A stretch of DNA of 64,000 nt from Parapedobacter flavus (GTDB lineage: Bacteria; Bacteroidota; Bacteroidia; Sphingobacteriales; Sphingobacteriaceae): contig NZ_JAYKZZ010000007.1 in NCBI RefSeq assembly GCF_035818675.1, positions 62,001 to 126,000 of the forward strand. The letters run 5' to 3'. The position numbers were made by a program, and so were the translations under genes. The notes beneath the pieces are model-generated. The model did no database searches. It was given only the letters and a program-made list of their open reading frames with translations, and was not told the origin of the DNA. Positions 7,620-16,474 of this stretch are shown piece after piece (position 1 is the first letter of the stretch; every line of letters starts with the position of its first letter).

Positions 7620-8498
7620 ATGCCCTATAAAGCAGGTTTCGTCAGCATTATCGGAAAGCCCAATGCGGGTAAGTCTACCCTAATGAACGCATTAGTCGGC
7701 GAGAAGATGTCAATCATCACCCCCAAGGCCCAGACCACCCGGCATCGTATTATCGGTATCGTCAACGATCCCGACTATCAAATTGTGTTTTCAGACACGC
7801 CTGGCGTAATCAAACCGGCCTACACGCTGCAGACATCCATGATGAGTGCGGTGCAGGGTTCTTTGATCGATGCCGATATCATCCTGCTGGTTACCGATAT
7901 ACACGAACGATACGATGAGAGCGAAATCATCGAGAAACTGAAGAAAACAGAATCGCCGGTTGCCGTGCTGATCAATAAAATCGACAAGTCCACGGCAGAG
8001 GAAGTGAAAAGTAAAATTGCCTATTGGCAAGAGACGGTGTCTCCTAAGGTAACGCTAGCCATATCTGCGTTGCACGATCACAACATCCAAGCGGTAATGC
8101 AATTTATCCTCGACCATCTGCCCGAGCACCCGCCGTATTATGAGAAGGATGCTCTTACTGACAAGAATGAGCGGTTTTTTGTGTCGGAAATCGTCCGTGA
8201 GAAAGTGTTCAAATTGTATGAGAAGGAGATTCCATACAGCACCGAGGTAGTCATCACCGCATTTAAGGAAGAGCAATACGTCACACGTATCAGCGGAGAA
8301 ATTATTGTCGAGCGCGATTCGCAGAAGAACATCATCATTGGCAAGGGTGGCAGTATGATCAAGAAAGTAGGGACCTATGCGCGGCAAGATATCGAGGAGT
8401 TCCTGCAAAGGAAGGTGTTTTTGGAGCTTTTCGTGAAAGTGATTCCCGATTGGCGGAAAAAGGACAATTACCTGAGGCGGTTTGGTTATGAGCGATAG
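7620..8498 (+). CDS. era: GTPase Era, 16S rRNA maturation factor
   Basis: The 292-residue protein has the G1 P-loop GKPNAGKST (residues 12-20), switch I QTTRHR, G3 DTPG and G4 NKID, and a C-terminal KH RNA-binding domain with GKGGSMIKKVG. Era binds the 3' end of 16S rRNA and helps assemble the 30S subunit. The frame is open from 7566, but the ATG at 7620 gives the family's normal start (MPYKAGFVSIIG). The gene diverges from the tRNA gene across about 80 bp. Confidence 0.97.
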   Translation: MPYKAGFVSIIGKPNAGKSTLMNALVGEKMSIITPKAQTTRHRIIGIVNDPDYQIVFSDTPGVIKPAYTLQTSMMSAVQGSLIDADIILLVTDIHERYDESEIIEKLKKTESPVAVLINKIDKSTAEEVKSKIAYWQETVSPKVTLAISALHDHNIQAVMQFILDHLPEHPPYYEKDALTDKNERFFVSEIVREKVFKLYEKEIPYSTEVVITAFKEEQYVTRISGEIIVERDSQKNIIIGKGGSMIKKVGTYARQDIEEFLQRKVFLELFVKVIPDWRKKDNYLRRFGYER

Positions 8499-8531
8499 GG
8501 TGCTATCAAAAAAATAACATACGTAGGGCGC

Positions 8532-8559
8532 TTAGTTATCAAATAATTAATTACCTTTG
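8532..8559 (+). promoter_or_regulatory. Promoter of rpsP
   Basis: TACCTTTG (8552-8559) matches the -7 consensus exactly, and TTA at 8532, 17 bp upstream, stands where TTG is expected. This leaves a leader of about 50 nt before the rpsP ATG. Confidence 0.6.
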
Positions 8560-8616
8560 CAGCCCCGCAGCATAAGGCTACCGGGAACTATGTTGGATAC
8601 ATAATTAATAAAAAGA

Positions 8617-9297
8617 ATGGCAGTTAAAATAAGATTGCAAAGACACGGTAAAAAGGGAAGGCCTTTTTATCACGTAATAGTAGCCGACTCGCGTTCACCG
8701 CGCGATGGTAAATTTATCGAGCGTATTGGTTCTTATAACCCCAACACGAATCCAGCAACCATCGATTTGAATTTCGATAAGGCTCTTGATTGGTTGGATA
8801 AAGGTGCGCAGCCTACGGATACTACCCGTGCGATTCTATCGTACAAAGGGGTGCTTTATAAAAAGCATTTGTTGGGCGGTGTGAAGAAAGGCGCTTTTGA
8901 TGAAGCCGCTGCTGACGCCAAATTTGAGGAATGGCTGAAAGCTAAAGGGGAAAAAATACAAGGCAAGGAAGAAAGCTTAGCCCAAACGCAAGCGGAAGTT
9001 AAGAAAGCTGCATTGGCTGCCGAAGCGAAGCGCAAAGCGGCCGTAGCTGCCGCTGTAGCTGCGAAAAACACGCCACCTGCAGAAGAAGCTCCAGAAGCTG
9101 AGGAAGCTGCTGCCGAAGAGGCTGTCGCTGAAACGGCACCAGCGGAAGAAACGGTTGTGTCTGAGGCTCCTGCTGCGGAAGCAACCGAAGCTGCTGCGGA
9201 AGAAGCGGATGCACCTGAAGCAACCGAAGCTGCTACCGAACCCGAAGCTGCTGCCGAAGAGGCCGCTGCCGACGAAGAAAAGAAAGCGGGAGAGTAG
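8617..9297 (+). CDS. rpsP: 30S ribosomal protein S16 with a long Ala/Glu tail
   Basis: Residues 1 to about 85 are the S16 core (MAVKIRLQRHGKKGRPFYHV, then RDGKFIERIGSYNP). A lysine/alanine-rich segment and then about 90 residues made almost only of Ala and Glu with some Pro, Thr and Val follow, ending EEKKAGE. Most bacterial S16 proteins have 80-100 residues; Bacteroidota homologues are commonly longer, and this one has 226. The tail is low-complexity, acidic and probably disordered, projecting from the ribosome. The DNA encoding it is an imperfect GAAGCT/GCTGCC-type repeat that could change length by slippage. A terminator-like hairpin follows before rimM. Confidence 0.97.
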   Translation: MAVKIRLQRHGKKGRPFYHVIVADSRSPRDGKFIERIGSYNPNTNPATIDLNFDKALDWLDKGAQPTDTTRAILSYKGVLYKKHLLGGVKKGAFDEAAADAKFEEWLKAKGEKIQGKEESLAQTQAEVKKAALAAEAKRKAAVAAAVAAKNTPPAEEAPEAEEAAAEEAVAETAPAEETVVSEAPAAEATEAAAEEADAPEATEAATEPEAAAEEAAADEEKKAGE

Positions 9298-9323
9298 AAG
9301 TTTACTCATCGAGCATGGAGAAG

Positions 9324-9372
9324 GCCGCTCTGGAGGGAGATCAAATCCACCCCGAGCGGCTTTTTGTTTTTT
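9324..9372 (+). terminator. Terminator or attenuator between rpsP and rimM
   Basis: GCCGCTC (9324-9330) pairs with GAGCGGC (9354-9360), followed by TTTTTGTTTTTT. It lies 26 bp after the rpsP stop and 32 bp before rimM. It may partly terminate and so raise rpsP expression over rimM. Confidence 0.65.
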
Positions 9373-9404
9373 GGCCAATAAAAGCAAGTTAACGGCGTGG
9401 CATA

Positions 9405-9926
9405 ATGGAAATCACCGACCACTTTTATATTGGATACATCAGTAAAACCCGCGGACTGAAAGGCGAGGTGCAGCTGTTTTTTGAGTTTGACGACTACAAA
9501 AGCCTGGAACTGGATGTATTGTTTCTGCAAGTGGGTGGTAAGCTGGTGCCTTACTTTGTAGAACGCTCGAATGTATTGCCCAACCGTACGGCCTACTTGT
9601 TTTTTGAGGATGTAGACCATATCGATGCTGCGAAGGGGTTGGTCCGAAAACCGGTTTACCTGCCCAATGACAAATTTCCCGAACGGGACCCCGACGATTT
9701 CCGCCTGACCGATTTGAAGGGGTTTGTGGTGGTCGATAAAACGTATGGCACACTGGGTGAGATCATCGAAGTGCACCAATACCCCCAACAGTACGTAGCT
9801 GCAGTCATCCATCAAGAGAAAGAGGTGTTATTTCCACTAACCGATGCGTGGTTGTTATCAATCGATAGAACGAACAACATCCTCGAGGTAGATCTACCCG
9901 ACGGCCTCATCGACATTTACTCATAA
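9405..9926 (+). CDS. rimM: Ribosome maturation factor RimM
   Basis: The 173-residue protein has the RimM N-terminal beta-barrel (YIGYISKTRGLKGEVQLFF, about residues 8-90) and the C-terminal PRC-like barrel (DLKGFVVVD, then VLFPLTDAWLLSID). RimM binds S19 and helps mature the 30S head. The rpsP-rimM order is conserved across bacteria, often with trmD next; here trmD is absent and metF follows with its own promoter. The DDFRLTDLKG linker is typical. Confidence 0.95.
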   Translation: MEITDHFYIGYISKTRGLKGEVQLFFEFDDYKSLELDVLFLQVGGKLVPYFVERSNVLPNRTAYLFFEDVDHIDAAKGLVRKPVYLPNDKFPERDPDDFRLTDLKGFVVVDKTYGTLGEIIEVHQYPQQYVAAVIHQEKEVLFPLTDAWLLSIDRTNNILEVDLPDGLIDIYS

Positions 9927-9946
9927 AATCCACGCGATAAATTCAC

Positions 9947-9977
9947 TTTGCTTTAAAGAAGAATTTGGCTAAGTTTG
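9947..9977 (+). promoter_or_regulatory. Promoter of metF
   Basis: TTTG (9947-9950), 19 bp, then TAAGTTTG (9970-9977) is a perfect match to the Bacteroidota promoter. The start codon follows after 25 bp, too short for any known SAM riboswitch in the leader. Confidence 0.75.
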
Positions 9978-10002
9978 GCGGCTATTTAATAAGGGTTAGT
10001 GT

Positions 10003-10959
10003 ATGAAAATAAGCGAACACATTAAAAATGCCAAGGGGAAGACCCTCTACTCATTTGAGATACTACCGCCCATAAAAGGACAGAGTATACAGTCTATTTT
10101 TAATGCCATTGACCCTTTGATGGAGTTCGCACCTCCTTTCATCGACGTTACCTACCTGCGCGAGGATTACATTTATAAACAACATTCCAATGGGCTGTTG
10201 GAAAAGGTAGCCTACCGGAAGCGGCCAAGTACCGTGGCCACCTGCGCTGCCATTATGAATAAGTACAAGGTCGATGCCGTGCCTCACCTCATCTGTGGTG
10301 GGTTTACCAAAGAGGAAACGGAGAATGCCCTTATTGACTTGCAGTTTCTAGGTATTGACAATGTATTGGTGCTACGGGGCGATGCACGTAAAAGCGACAA
10401 CTCCTTTATCCCCACCCCCGGAGGCCATGCGTACGCTTCGGACCTACTGCAGCACGTGGTAAATCTGAATAACGGCCGATACCTCCACGAAGACCTGGAA
10501 AACTCGGAAAAAACCGACTTCTGCATCGGCGTGGCTGGATATCCGGAAAAGCATTTTGAGTCGCCAAACCTGGCTACCGACTTCAACTACTTAAAAAAGA
10601 AAATAGATCTGGGAGCCGACTTTATCGTTACCCAGATGTTTTTCGACAACAGTAAATATAAAGCGTTCGTTGACAAATGCCGGGCACACGATATCCATAT
10701 ACCCATCATTCCGGGGTTAAAGCCACTTACCAATAGCAAGCAGCTGGTCAGCCTTCCCAAGATTTTCCACCTCGATATCCCGTTGGAGCTGAGCGAGGCC
10801 GTACACGCGTGCAAATCGGAAAAGGAAGTGCGTGATGTCGGGGTTGAATGGATGATCCACCAGTGCAAGGAACTCAAGGCGATGGACGCGCCGGTATTAC
10901 ATTTCTATACCATGGGCAATCCGGGGCCAACTAAACGAATTATAGAGGCGGTTTTTTAA
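10003..10959 (+). CDS. metF: 5,10-methylenetetrahydrofolate reductase
   Basis: The 318-residue TIM-barrel flavoprotein begins with the family signature YSFEILPP (the catalytic Glu is residue 19). It contains LVLRGDARK for FAD/folate binding, GVAGYPEKH, and the QMFFDNSKY segment of the barrel. It reduces 5,10-methylene-THF to 5-methyl-THF with NADH for methionine synthesis. Its length is close to the E. coli enzyme (about 296). It is convergent with glnS, and the stop codon lies inside the shared hairpin. Confidence 0.97.
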   Translation: MKISEHIKNAKGKTLYSFEILPPIKGQSIQSIFNAIDPLMEFAPPFIDVTYLREDYIYKQHSNGLLEKVAYRKRPSTVATCAAIMNKYKVDAVPHLICGGFTKEETENALIDLQFLGIDNVLVLRGDARKSDNSFIPTPGGHAYASDLLQHVVNLNNGRYLHEDLENSEKTDFCIGVAGYPEKHFESPNLATDFNYLKKKIDLGADFIVTQMFFDNSKYKAFVDKCRAHDIHIPIIPGLKPLTNSKQLVSLPKIFHLDIPLELSEAVHACKSEKEVRDVGVEWMIHQCKELKAMDAPVLHFYTMGNPGPTKRIIEAVF

Positions 10960-10965
10960 ACCGCC
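10947..10965. terminator. Hairpin between convergent metF and glnS
   Basis: GGCGGTTT-TTT-AAACCGCC forms a perfect 8-bp stem. It includes the metF stop codon. The T tract downstream on the plus strand is weak (CTCTTTATTTC), so termination may be partial in either direction. Confidence 0.5.
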
Positions 10966-10970
10966 GCTCT

Positions 10971-12641
10971 TTATTTCTTATTCACTTCCTTTGCCCACGT
11001 GTCCCGCAGCGTTACCGTCCGGTTAAATACCAGCTTACTGGGTGTTGACTTGCTGTCGAGCGTGAAATAACCTTTTCGGATGAACTGATAGCCTTTTCCT
11101 GGGATTGCATGCAGTAAATCGGGCTCCACATACGCGTTTTCGATGACGTGCAGGCTTTCTGGGTTGATGGTTGCCCGAAAGTCTTCTTCGGCTGCTGGAT
11201 TTTCTACATTGAACAAGCGGTCGTATAACCGCACTTCAACGGTTTTGGCGTGGGGTACACTCACCCAATGGATCGTTCCCTTTACCTTGATGCCGCTGGT
11301 GTCTTCACCGCTCTTGGATTCGGGGATATACGTACAGTGGATTTCGGTGACATTGCCTTCCGCATCCTTCAGAAAGTCCTCACATTTGACAATATAAGCA
11401 TGTTTCAGCCGAACCATCAATCCCGGGCCCAGCCGGAAGAATTTCTTGGGCGCGTTTTCCATGAAGTCTTCCCGCTCAATCCACAACGTGTTGCTGAAGG
11501 GGATGCTACGGTTGCCCTCGCCATCGTCGACCTCGGGATTGTTTTCGCCGGTCAAAATTTCCTCCTTCCCTTCAGGGTAGTTGGTGATAACGAGCTTAAT
11601 GGGGTCGAGCACCGCCATCCGGCGCCATGCCGTTTTGTTGAGATCCTCGCGGATACAGAATTCCAGTAATCCCACATCGATGATGTTTTCGCGTTTGGCT
11701 ACGCCGATGCGATCGCAGAAATTGCGGATACTTGCCGGTGTATACCCCCGGCGACGCAATCCGCTGATGGTGGGCATGCGGGGGTCGTCCCAACTTTCTA
11801 CATATTTCTCATTCACCAACTGGAGCAACTTCCGTTTGCTCATCACTGTATAGTTCAGATTAAGCCGTGCAAATTCGTACTGCTTGGACGGGAAGATTTC
11901 TAATTTTTCAATGAGCCAGTCGTAGAGCGGCCGGTGGGGCACAAATTCGAGGGTGCAGACCGAGTGCGTGATCTGCTCAATCGAATCACTTTGCCCGTGT
12001 GCAAAATCATACATCGGGTAGATACACCATTTATCGCCCGTGCGATGGTGATGCGCGTGTTTGATGCGGTATAGCAACGGGTCGCGCAAGTGCATGTTGG
12101 GGTTAGCCAGATCGATTTTGGCCCGCAGTACTTTTGCCCCGTCGCTGTATTTTCCATCACGCATTTCCTCCAGCAGGCGCAGGTTCTCGTCCACGCTACG
12201 GTCGCGGTAGGGTGTGGGTCTGCCGGGCTCGGTGGGTGTGCCCTTGGCGGCAGCAATGGCTTCCGGCGAACTGTCGTCCACATAGGCCAGCCCATTTTTT
12301 ATGAGTTTGACGGCAAAATCGTACAATGTATCGAAGTAGTCGGAAGTGTATAATTCTTCCGCCCATTCAAATCCGAGCCATTTGATGTCGTTTTTTATAC
12401 TTTCTACGTATGCCGTTTCTTCGGTTACCGGGTTCGTGTCGTCGAAGCGCAGGTTTGTTTTTCCGCCGTATTTTTGGGCCAATCCGAAATTGAGTACAAT
12501 GGATTTGGCATGACCGATATGCAGGTAACCATTCGGTTCGGGCGGGAAACGGGTAAGTACCCGGCCGTTGTGTTTGCCGCTCTGGATATCTTTCTCGATG
12601 ATTTCTTCTATGAAATTGAGGGACTTTTCTTCATTTTCCAT
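10971..12641 (-). CDS. glnS: Glutaminyl-tRNA synthetase
   Basis: The 556-residue class I synthetase has HIGH at residues 41-44, the KMSKS-loop variant VMSKR at 266-270, and RFPPEPNGYL at the active-site entry. The C-terminal half is the two-beta-barrel anticodon-binding region found in GlnRS and eukaryote-type GluRS, not the helical one of bacterial GluRS. It charges tRNA-Gln directly. Its length agrees with E. coli GlnRS (about 554). The ATG at 12641 gives the expected short N-terminal extension. Confidence 0.96.
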   Translation of the reverse strand: MENEEKSLNFIEEIIEKDIQSGKHNGRVLTRFPPEPNGYLHIGHAKSIVLNFGLAQKYGGKTNLRFDDTNPVTEETAYVESIKNDIKWLGFEWAEELYTSDYFDTLYDFAVKLIKNGLAYVDDSSPEAIAAAKGTPTEPGRPTPYRDRSVDENLRLLEEMRDGKYSDGAKVLRAKIDLANPNMHLRDPLLYRIKHAHHHRTGDKWCIYPMYDFAHGQSDSIEQITHSVCTLEFVPHRPLYDWLIEKLEIFPSKQYEFARLNLNYTVMSKRKLLQLVNEKYVESWDDPRMPTISGLRRRGYTPASIRNFCDRIGVAKRENIIDVGLLEFCIREDLNKTAWRRMAVLDPIKLVITNYPEGKEEILTGENNPEVDDGEGNRSIPFSNTLWIEREDFMENAPKKFFRLGPGLMVRLKHAYIVKCEDFLKDAEGNVTEIHCTYIPESKSGEDTSGIKVKGTIHWVSVPHAKTVEVRLYDRLFNVENPAAEEDFRATINPESLHVIENAYVEPDLLHAIPGKGYQFIRKGYFTLDSKSTPSKLVFNRTVTLRDTWAKEVNKK

Positions 12642-12773
12642 GGCGCAAAGGTAGCTGTTTTGGTCGAAAGTAAGGCATGGCCAAACGTGGAGGGTATAGT
12701 GATAAAAGCAAAAAAATAAACCTTACTGAAGCAATTATGTCTAATTTTACGTCTCTCTTAAAAACAAGCAGGT

Positions 12774-14072
12774 ATGGTTAAATGGTACGCGCTCTTTTGT
12801 TGGTTTTTGATGATCCCTTTTTTGGGAAATGCGCAGCGCAAGCGGCCGCAGGTATTGGTATATGGTTACGGGGCGGATGCTTATGCAGCAGCGGTCCAGT
12901 CGGCCATGTCGAATTTAAATACCGTTTGGGTGGTCAATGGCGATCGGATCATGCCCGAATTGACCTCGGAGTTCATTTCGCTGACGAATAATGCCCATCT
13001 GGATGCGGGGATTTGGGCTAACCTCTTAGCGGGAACCAAAAAGGAAAAGCCGAGCGATTCGCTATTGGCTGTCGTGAAGCGGCGAATAAACCCGCAGCTG
13101 GTCCAGAATGCCGTAGACAGTATACTGAAATCGTTCAGTAACCTAACGGTCATCGAAGGGAGCACCCTCCGTTCGGTAAAGAAATCGGGTAAAAACTGGC
13201 GCGTGGAACTGGATGACCGAAGCCGTTTCAAGATACGCGCCGTGGTCGATGCGTCTACCGATGCACAGCTGTACCGCATGGCGTATGCCACGGTAGACAG
13301 CTTCCGTGTCCGAAAAGATATTCCGGCCGATTATTTCCAGTCGGTACCTTATAGGGGGCTTGCCCGCACGGGGGTAGCGGTTGGCGAGCGGGATGGGCAC
13401 GGGTACACGCTGCCATTGGGAGCGCTGGTGCCTGCAGGTGAAGAAAACCTGTTTTTGACCCGGTATATACCTGCGGTACAGCAGCTAACTACCGGCGCCG
13501 AAACCGATATTCCGTTGTTGATGCATGTAGGACAGGCGGTTGGTGCAGCGGCAGCATATACGGCGTTTTTTAAAACGACACCGGATAAGCTAGACGCCCG
13601 CAGTGTGCAAGGCGAGTTGTTGCAGTATGGGGCACGGCTGATGCCGTTTGTGGATGTGCCGTTGGAAAATCCACATTTCGATGCCATCCAACGGGTCGGC
13701 GCCACTGGCCTGTTGCTCGGTAAGGTAGGTGAAGATGGGCAGCTCCATTTTCACGGCGAGGCCGCGGTCACTGCTAACGAGGTGCAGCCCGTGCTCAATG
13801 ACCTGTTTTCGAGGAGCCAGATTTGGTTTATTAACCACGGTGACGTCGATACCCTCACCATGGCCGACTTGTTCAGCTATATCAAGTTTGTGGGTCAACG
13901 GGGAGACGAACTGGAAGAGCAGGTGGAAAAATACTGGAAACGCCGATACCATTTCGAAGGCGAATATGATGAAAAGCAGCAAGCCACACGAGCGCATGTG
14001 GCGGTATTGCTCGATGCCTACTGCGACCCGTTCGATGTGAAAGTGGGGCTGGATGGTTCCATCCAGCGATAG
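12774..14072 (+). CDS. Secreted protein related to FAD-dependent oxidoreductases, with a degenerate dinucleotide fold
   Basis: The 432-residue protein has a Sec signal peptide (hydrophobic residues 5-20, cleavage near GNAQ). A Rossmann-like start follows, in which the usual GGGTAGIAAA reads VYGYGADAYAAA. The later pattern (VVDASTDAQLYRMA, GYTLPLGALVP, IPLLMHVGQAVGAAAAY) follows the family represented by the enzyme at 49003-50733, but the glycines that contact the FAD diphosphate and the LGGLTTGG motif are missing. It may have lost FAD and become a binding or structural protein. I do not recognise a specific function. It ends where the convergent Lrp-type gene ends, with no gap. Confidence 0.7.
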   Translation: MVKWYALFCWFLMIPFLGNAQRKRPQVLVYGYGADAYAAAVQSAMSNLNTVWVVNGDRIMPELTSEFISLTNNAHLDAGIWANLLAGTKKEKPSDSLLAVVKRRINPQLVQNAVDSILKSFSNLTVIEGSTLRSVKKSGKNWRVELDDRSRFKIRAVVDASTDAQLYRMAYATVDSFRVRKDIPADYFQSVPYRGLARTGVAVGERDGHGYTLPLGALVPAGEENLFLTRYIPAVQQLTTGAETDIPLLMHVGQAVGAAAAYTAFFKTTPDKLDARSVQGELLQYGARLMPFVDVPLENPHFDAIQRVGATGLLLGKVGEDGQLHFHGEAAVTANEVQPVLNDLFSRSQIWFINHGDVDTLTMADLFSYIKFVGQRGDELEEQVEKYWKRRYHFEGEYDEKQQATRAHVAVLLDAYCDPFDVKVGLDGSIQR

Positions 14073-14546
14073 CTAAGTTAGACTGATTTGCCGTTTTATA
14101 CTCTCTTCCAAGGAGATGATCGTTTCGGTCCTTTGTATACCTTTTACGGCCTGTATGTCTTCATTGAGTACTTTTCGTAGATGGGTGGTGTCGCGGCACA
14201 CGATTTTGGCAAACATACTGTAGGTACCGGTGCAGTAGTGCAGCTCAACGACCTCTTTCACTTGTTTCAATTGTTCCACAGCGTGGTTGTATTGCGAGCC
14301 TTTTTCGAGGTAAATGCCAAGGAATGCGGTGATATCGAAGCCGATTTTCTGGGGGTTGATGATCAGGTTGGACCCCCGTATAATGCCTAGCTCTTCCATC
14401 TTTTTCATGCGCACGTGGATGGTGCCGCCAGAAACAATCAGTTTTTTTGCGATTTCGGTGTAGGGTATGGATGCGTTGTTCATCAAAATAGACAAGATCT
14501 GGGTGTCTAAGTTATCTAGCTCGTAATTGTCGTTCCGTTTTTCCAT
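14073..14546 (-). CDS. Lrp/AsnC family transcriptional regulator
   Basis: The 157-residue protein has an N-terminal winged helix (DTQILSILMNNASIPYTEIA, then GGTIHVRMKKMEELG) and a C-terminal RAM/AsnC ligand domain (TAFLGIYLEKGSQ, then VVELHYCTGTYSMFAKIVCR). Such regulators respond to amino acids and bind DNA as octamers or dimers. It is transcribed alone from a 188-bp region shared with the divergent gene at 14735, which it may regulate together with itself. The effector cannot be predicted. Confidence 0.93.
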   Translation of the reverse strand: MEKRNDNYELDNLDTQILSILMNNASIPYTEIAKKLIVSGGTIHVRMKKMEELGIIRGSNLIINPQKIGFDITAFLGIYLEKGSQYNHAVEQLKQVKEVVELHYCTGTYSMFAKIVCRDTTHLRKVLNEDIQAVKGIQRTETIISLEESIKRQISLT

Positions 14547-14734
14547 AATTGTTGCGGTAATTAGCTCAAATTGTTTTTTGGGTATTTGTTCAATTTAACG
14601 TTATAATAGGTGTTTGTTGCCAATTCTTCAAAATTAGGCACTAAATTCCGATTATTTATGAAAATATTTCAATTTGTTAATGCGACGCGTCAAAACCGTA
14701 TCTTTACCTAGCACAAGTTGCTTCATTCATACAT

Positions 14735-15772
14735 ATGGAAGACGTCAAGATTTCGCGGAAAAAGCCGGTATATGCCGTTACCCCGTCATTGCGCAAATAC
14801 CTGCGCCATTACGAACGGGAGGCACGTATGCCCATCGGTTATGATCATCTGCTCGATTTTTACGAGACGTTACCGGTAATTGATAAGCATGGCCGCGATA
14901 CCTTATGGGAAACCCCTATCTATCCGCCACATGTTCAGGAAAACTTATATAACGGACTGAAAATCATTTACGCGGAGCTGAAGGCATCGGGCAATACCCG
15001 CATTGTGGAGCATAAATACATCGACCGTGTTGAATACTGCGCTTTTGGCAACACGCACCCGTTCCGGATACGGATTGTGAACCGGCTGAATGATGTGTAT
15101 GATTACTTCTACGTAAAGCAGGCCGATGCCTCGCGCATATATGGGTTGGAGTTGGAACAGATCATATCGCCCAACACCGTGAATTACCTGGTGGGGGGGC
15201 AGACCCTTGTGGAAGAACATATCGTGGGGATACCCGGAGATGTTTTTACGAAGTCGCTGATGCATAATCCGGACTATAACCCCAAGCGGATCGCCAAGGA
15301 GTTCGTGAAGTTTAACGAACGGTGTATCATTACCTTGCTGGGCGATATGCGATCCTATAATTTCGTGGTGCAGATTACGCCCGATTTTGATGATTTTCAA
15401 TTCCGTATCCGGGCCATCGATTTTGACCAGCAGTTTTATGAGGGCAATCCCAAAATATATATGCCCCAATACTTCAAAGACAACCTAGCTTATGTACAGT
15501 TGTGTATGGAGCATTTGACCGACCGTACGGCACTCCAATACCAACAGGAAGAGCGATCATCTATTGTGCACCGGGTGCGCAGTGAGCGCCATCGCATCGC
15601 CGCTTTGCGCGATGTTTCGAACACGGAAGAGCTTTCTACTCCTGAGAACGTAAAGCAGTTGAGGGAAGGGTATGCCGCCTACTACGACAACGACCAATAC
15701 CTGAAATGCCATACCATGACCGATATCATCGAACTCAATATAAAGAATGTCATCAGGCAGGTGAAACTTTAA
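14735..15772 (+). CDS. Conserved hypothetical protein, possibly a kinase-like fold
   Basis: This 345-residue soluble protein has no signal peptide or membrane segment, and I cannot place it in a named family. Between residues 190 and 240 it has ERCIITLLGDMRSYNFVVQI followed about 15 residues later by RAIDFDQQF. The Asp-x5-Asn and Asp-Phe-Asp spacing resembles the catalytic and metal-binding loops of atypical kinases (HipA, aminoglycoside phosphotransferases). This resemblance is by eye only. The C-terminus is helical and charged. It is divergent from the Lrp/AsnC gene. Confidence 0.6.
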   Translation: MEDVKISRKKPVYAVTPSLRKYLRHYEREARMPIGYDHLLDFYETLPVIDKHGRDTLWETPIYPPHVQENLYNGLKIIYAELKASGNTRIVEHKYIDRVEYCAFGNTHPFRIRIVNRLNDVYDYFYVKQADASRIYGLELEQIISPNTVNYLVGGQTLVEEHIVGIPGDVFTKSLMHNPDYNPKRIAKEFVKFNERCIITLLGDMRSYNFVVQITPDFDDFQFRIRAIDFDQQFYEGNPKIYMPQYFKDNLAYVQLCMEHLTDRTALQYQQEERSSIVHRVRSERHRIAALRDVSNTEELSTPENVKQLREGYAAYYDNDQYLKCHTMTDIIELNIKNVIRQVKL

Positions 15773-15776
15773 AGCG

Positions 15777-16346
15777 TCACTTTAGTCGGTCGGTATTGTC
15801 TTTTACAAACGCCGCCCATCCGGAGTAGTTACCTTTTGAGCCGGCCATCCGTTGGTTTTGGAAGGCGTGGCATACGGCGGCCGCCAGTCCGTCGGTGGCA
15901 TCTAAAAATTGGGGGGTCTCGTCAAATTTAAGCAGGGTCTTCAGCATGGCGGCCACTTGTTCTTTGGTGGCGTTCCCATTGCCGGTAACGGATTGCTTGA
16001 TTTTTCGGGGCGCGTATTCGAAGATGGGGATGTTGTTATTCAAGGCTGCCGCCATGGCGACGCCCTGTGCACGGCCCAGCTTCAGCATAACTTGTATGTT
16101 TTTGCCATAAAAGGGAGCTTCCAATGCCATGCAATCGGGTTGATACTGTTCAATCAGCACACTTATTTTCTCAAAAATACGCTGCAATTTGAGCGCGTGG
16201 TCGTCCAAGTGGTCCAATTTGATGACGCCGAGATTGATCAGCGACAGCTGCTTGCCGACTTCTTTGACGATACCATATCCCAGAATGGCGGTACCCGGGT
16301 CAATGCCCAAAATAATCCGTTCGGTCGTTGCCGCTTTTTGCATCAT
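15777..16346 (-). CDS. ruvC: Holliday junction endonuclease RuvC
   Basis: The 189-residue protein has the RNase H-like catalytic set Asp16 (GIDPGT), Glu76 (MALEAPF), Asp149 and Asp152 (LDATDGLAAAVCH). RuvC cuts Holliday junctions symmetrically with RuvAB. The C-terminus (AGSKGNYSGWAAFVKDN) extends a little beyond the E. coli protein (173 residues). It is convergent with the upstream hypothetical gene, with 4 bp between stops. Confidence 0.97.
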   Translation of the reverse strand: MMQKAATTERIILGIDPGTAILGYGIVKEVGKQLSLINLGVIKLDHLDDHALKLQRIFEKISVLIEQYQPDCMALEAPFYGKNIQVMLKLGRAQGVAMAAALNNNIPIFEYAPRKIKQSVTGNGNATKEQVAAMLKTLLKFDETPQFLDATDGLAAAVCHAFQNQRMAGSKGNYSGWAAFVKDNTDRLK

Positions 16347-16474
16347 GCAATATTAGGACTTTTCTGTACAATTTACGGGTTGTTTGCAATTATTACACCC
16401 TTATATTGCTGTACAGCGCTGCAAATCAACGACCCGCCACTGGGGGTCGTTGATGATTTTAACAAACCCCAGGG

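Noticed and set aside
9927..10002. SAM riboswitch in front of metF
   Set aside because: A consensus promoter ends 25 bp before the ATG, leaving too little leader for any known SAM aptamer.
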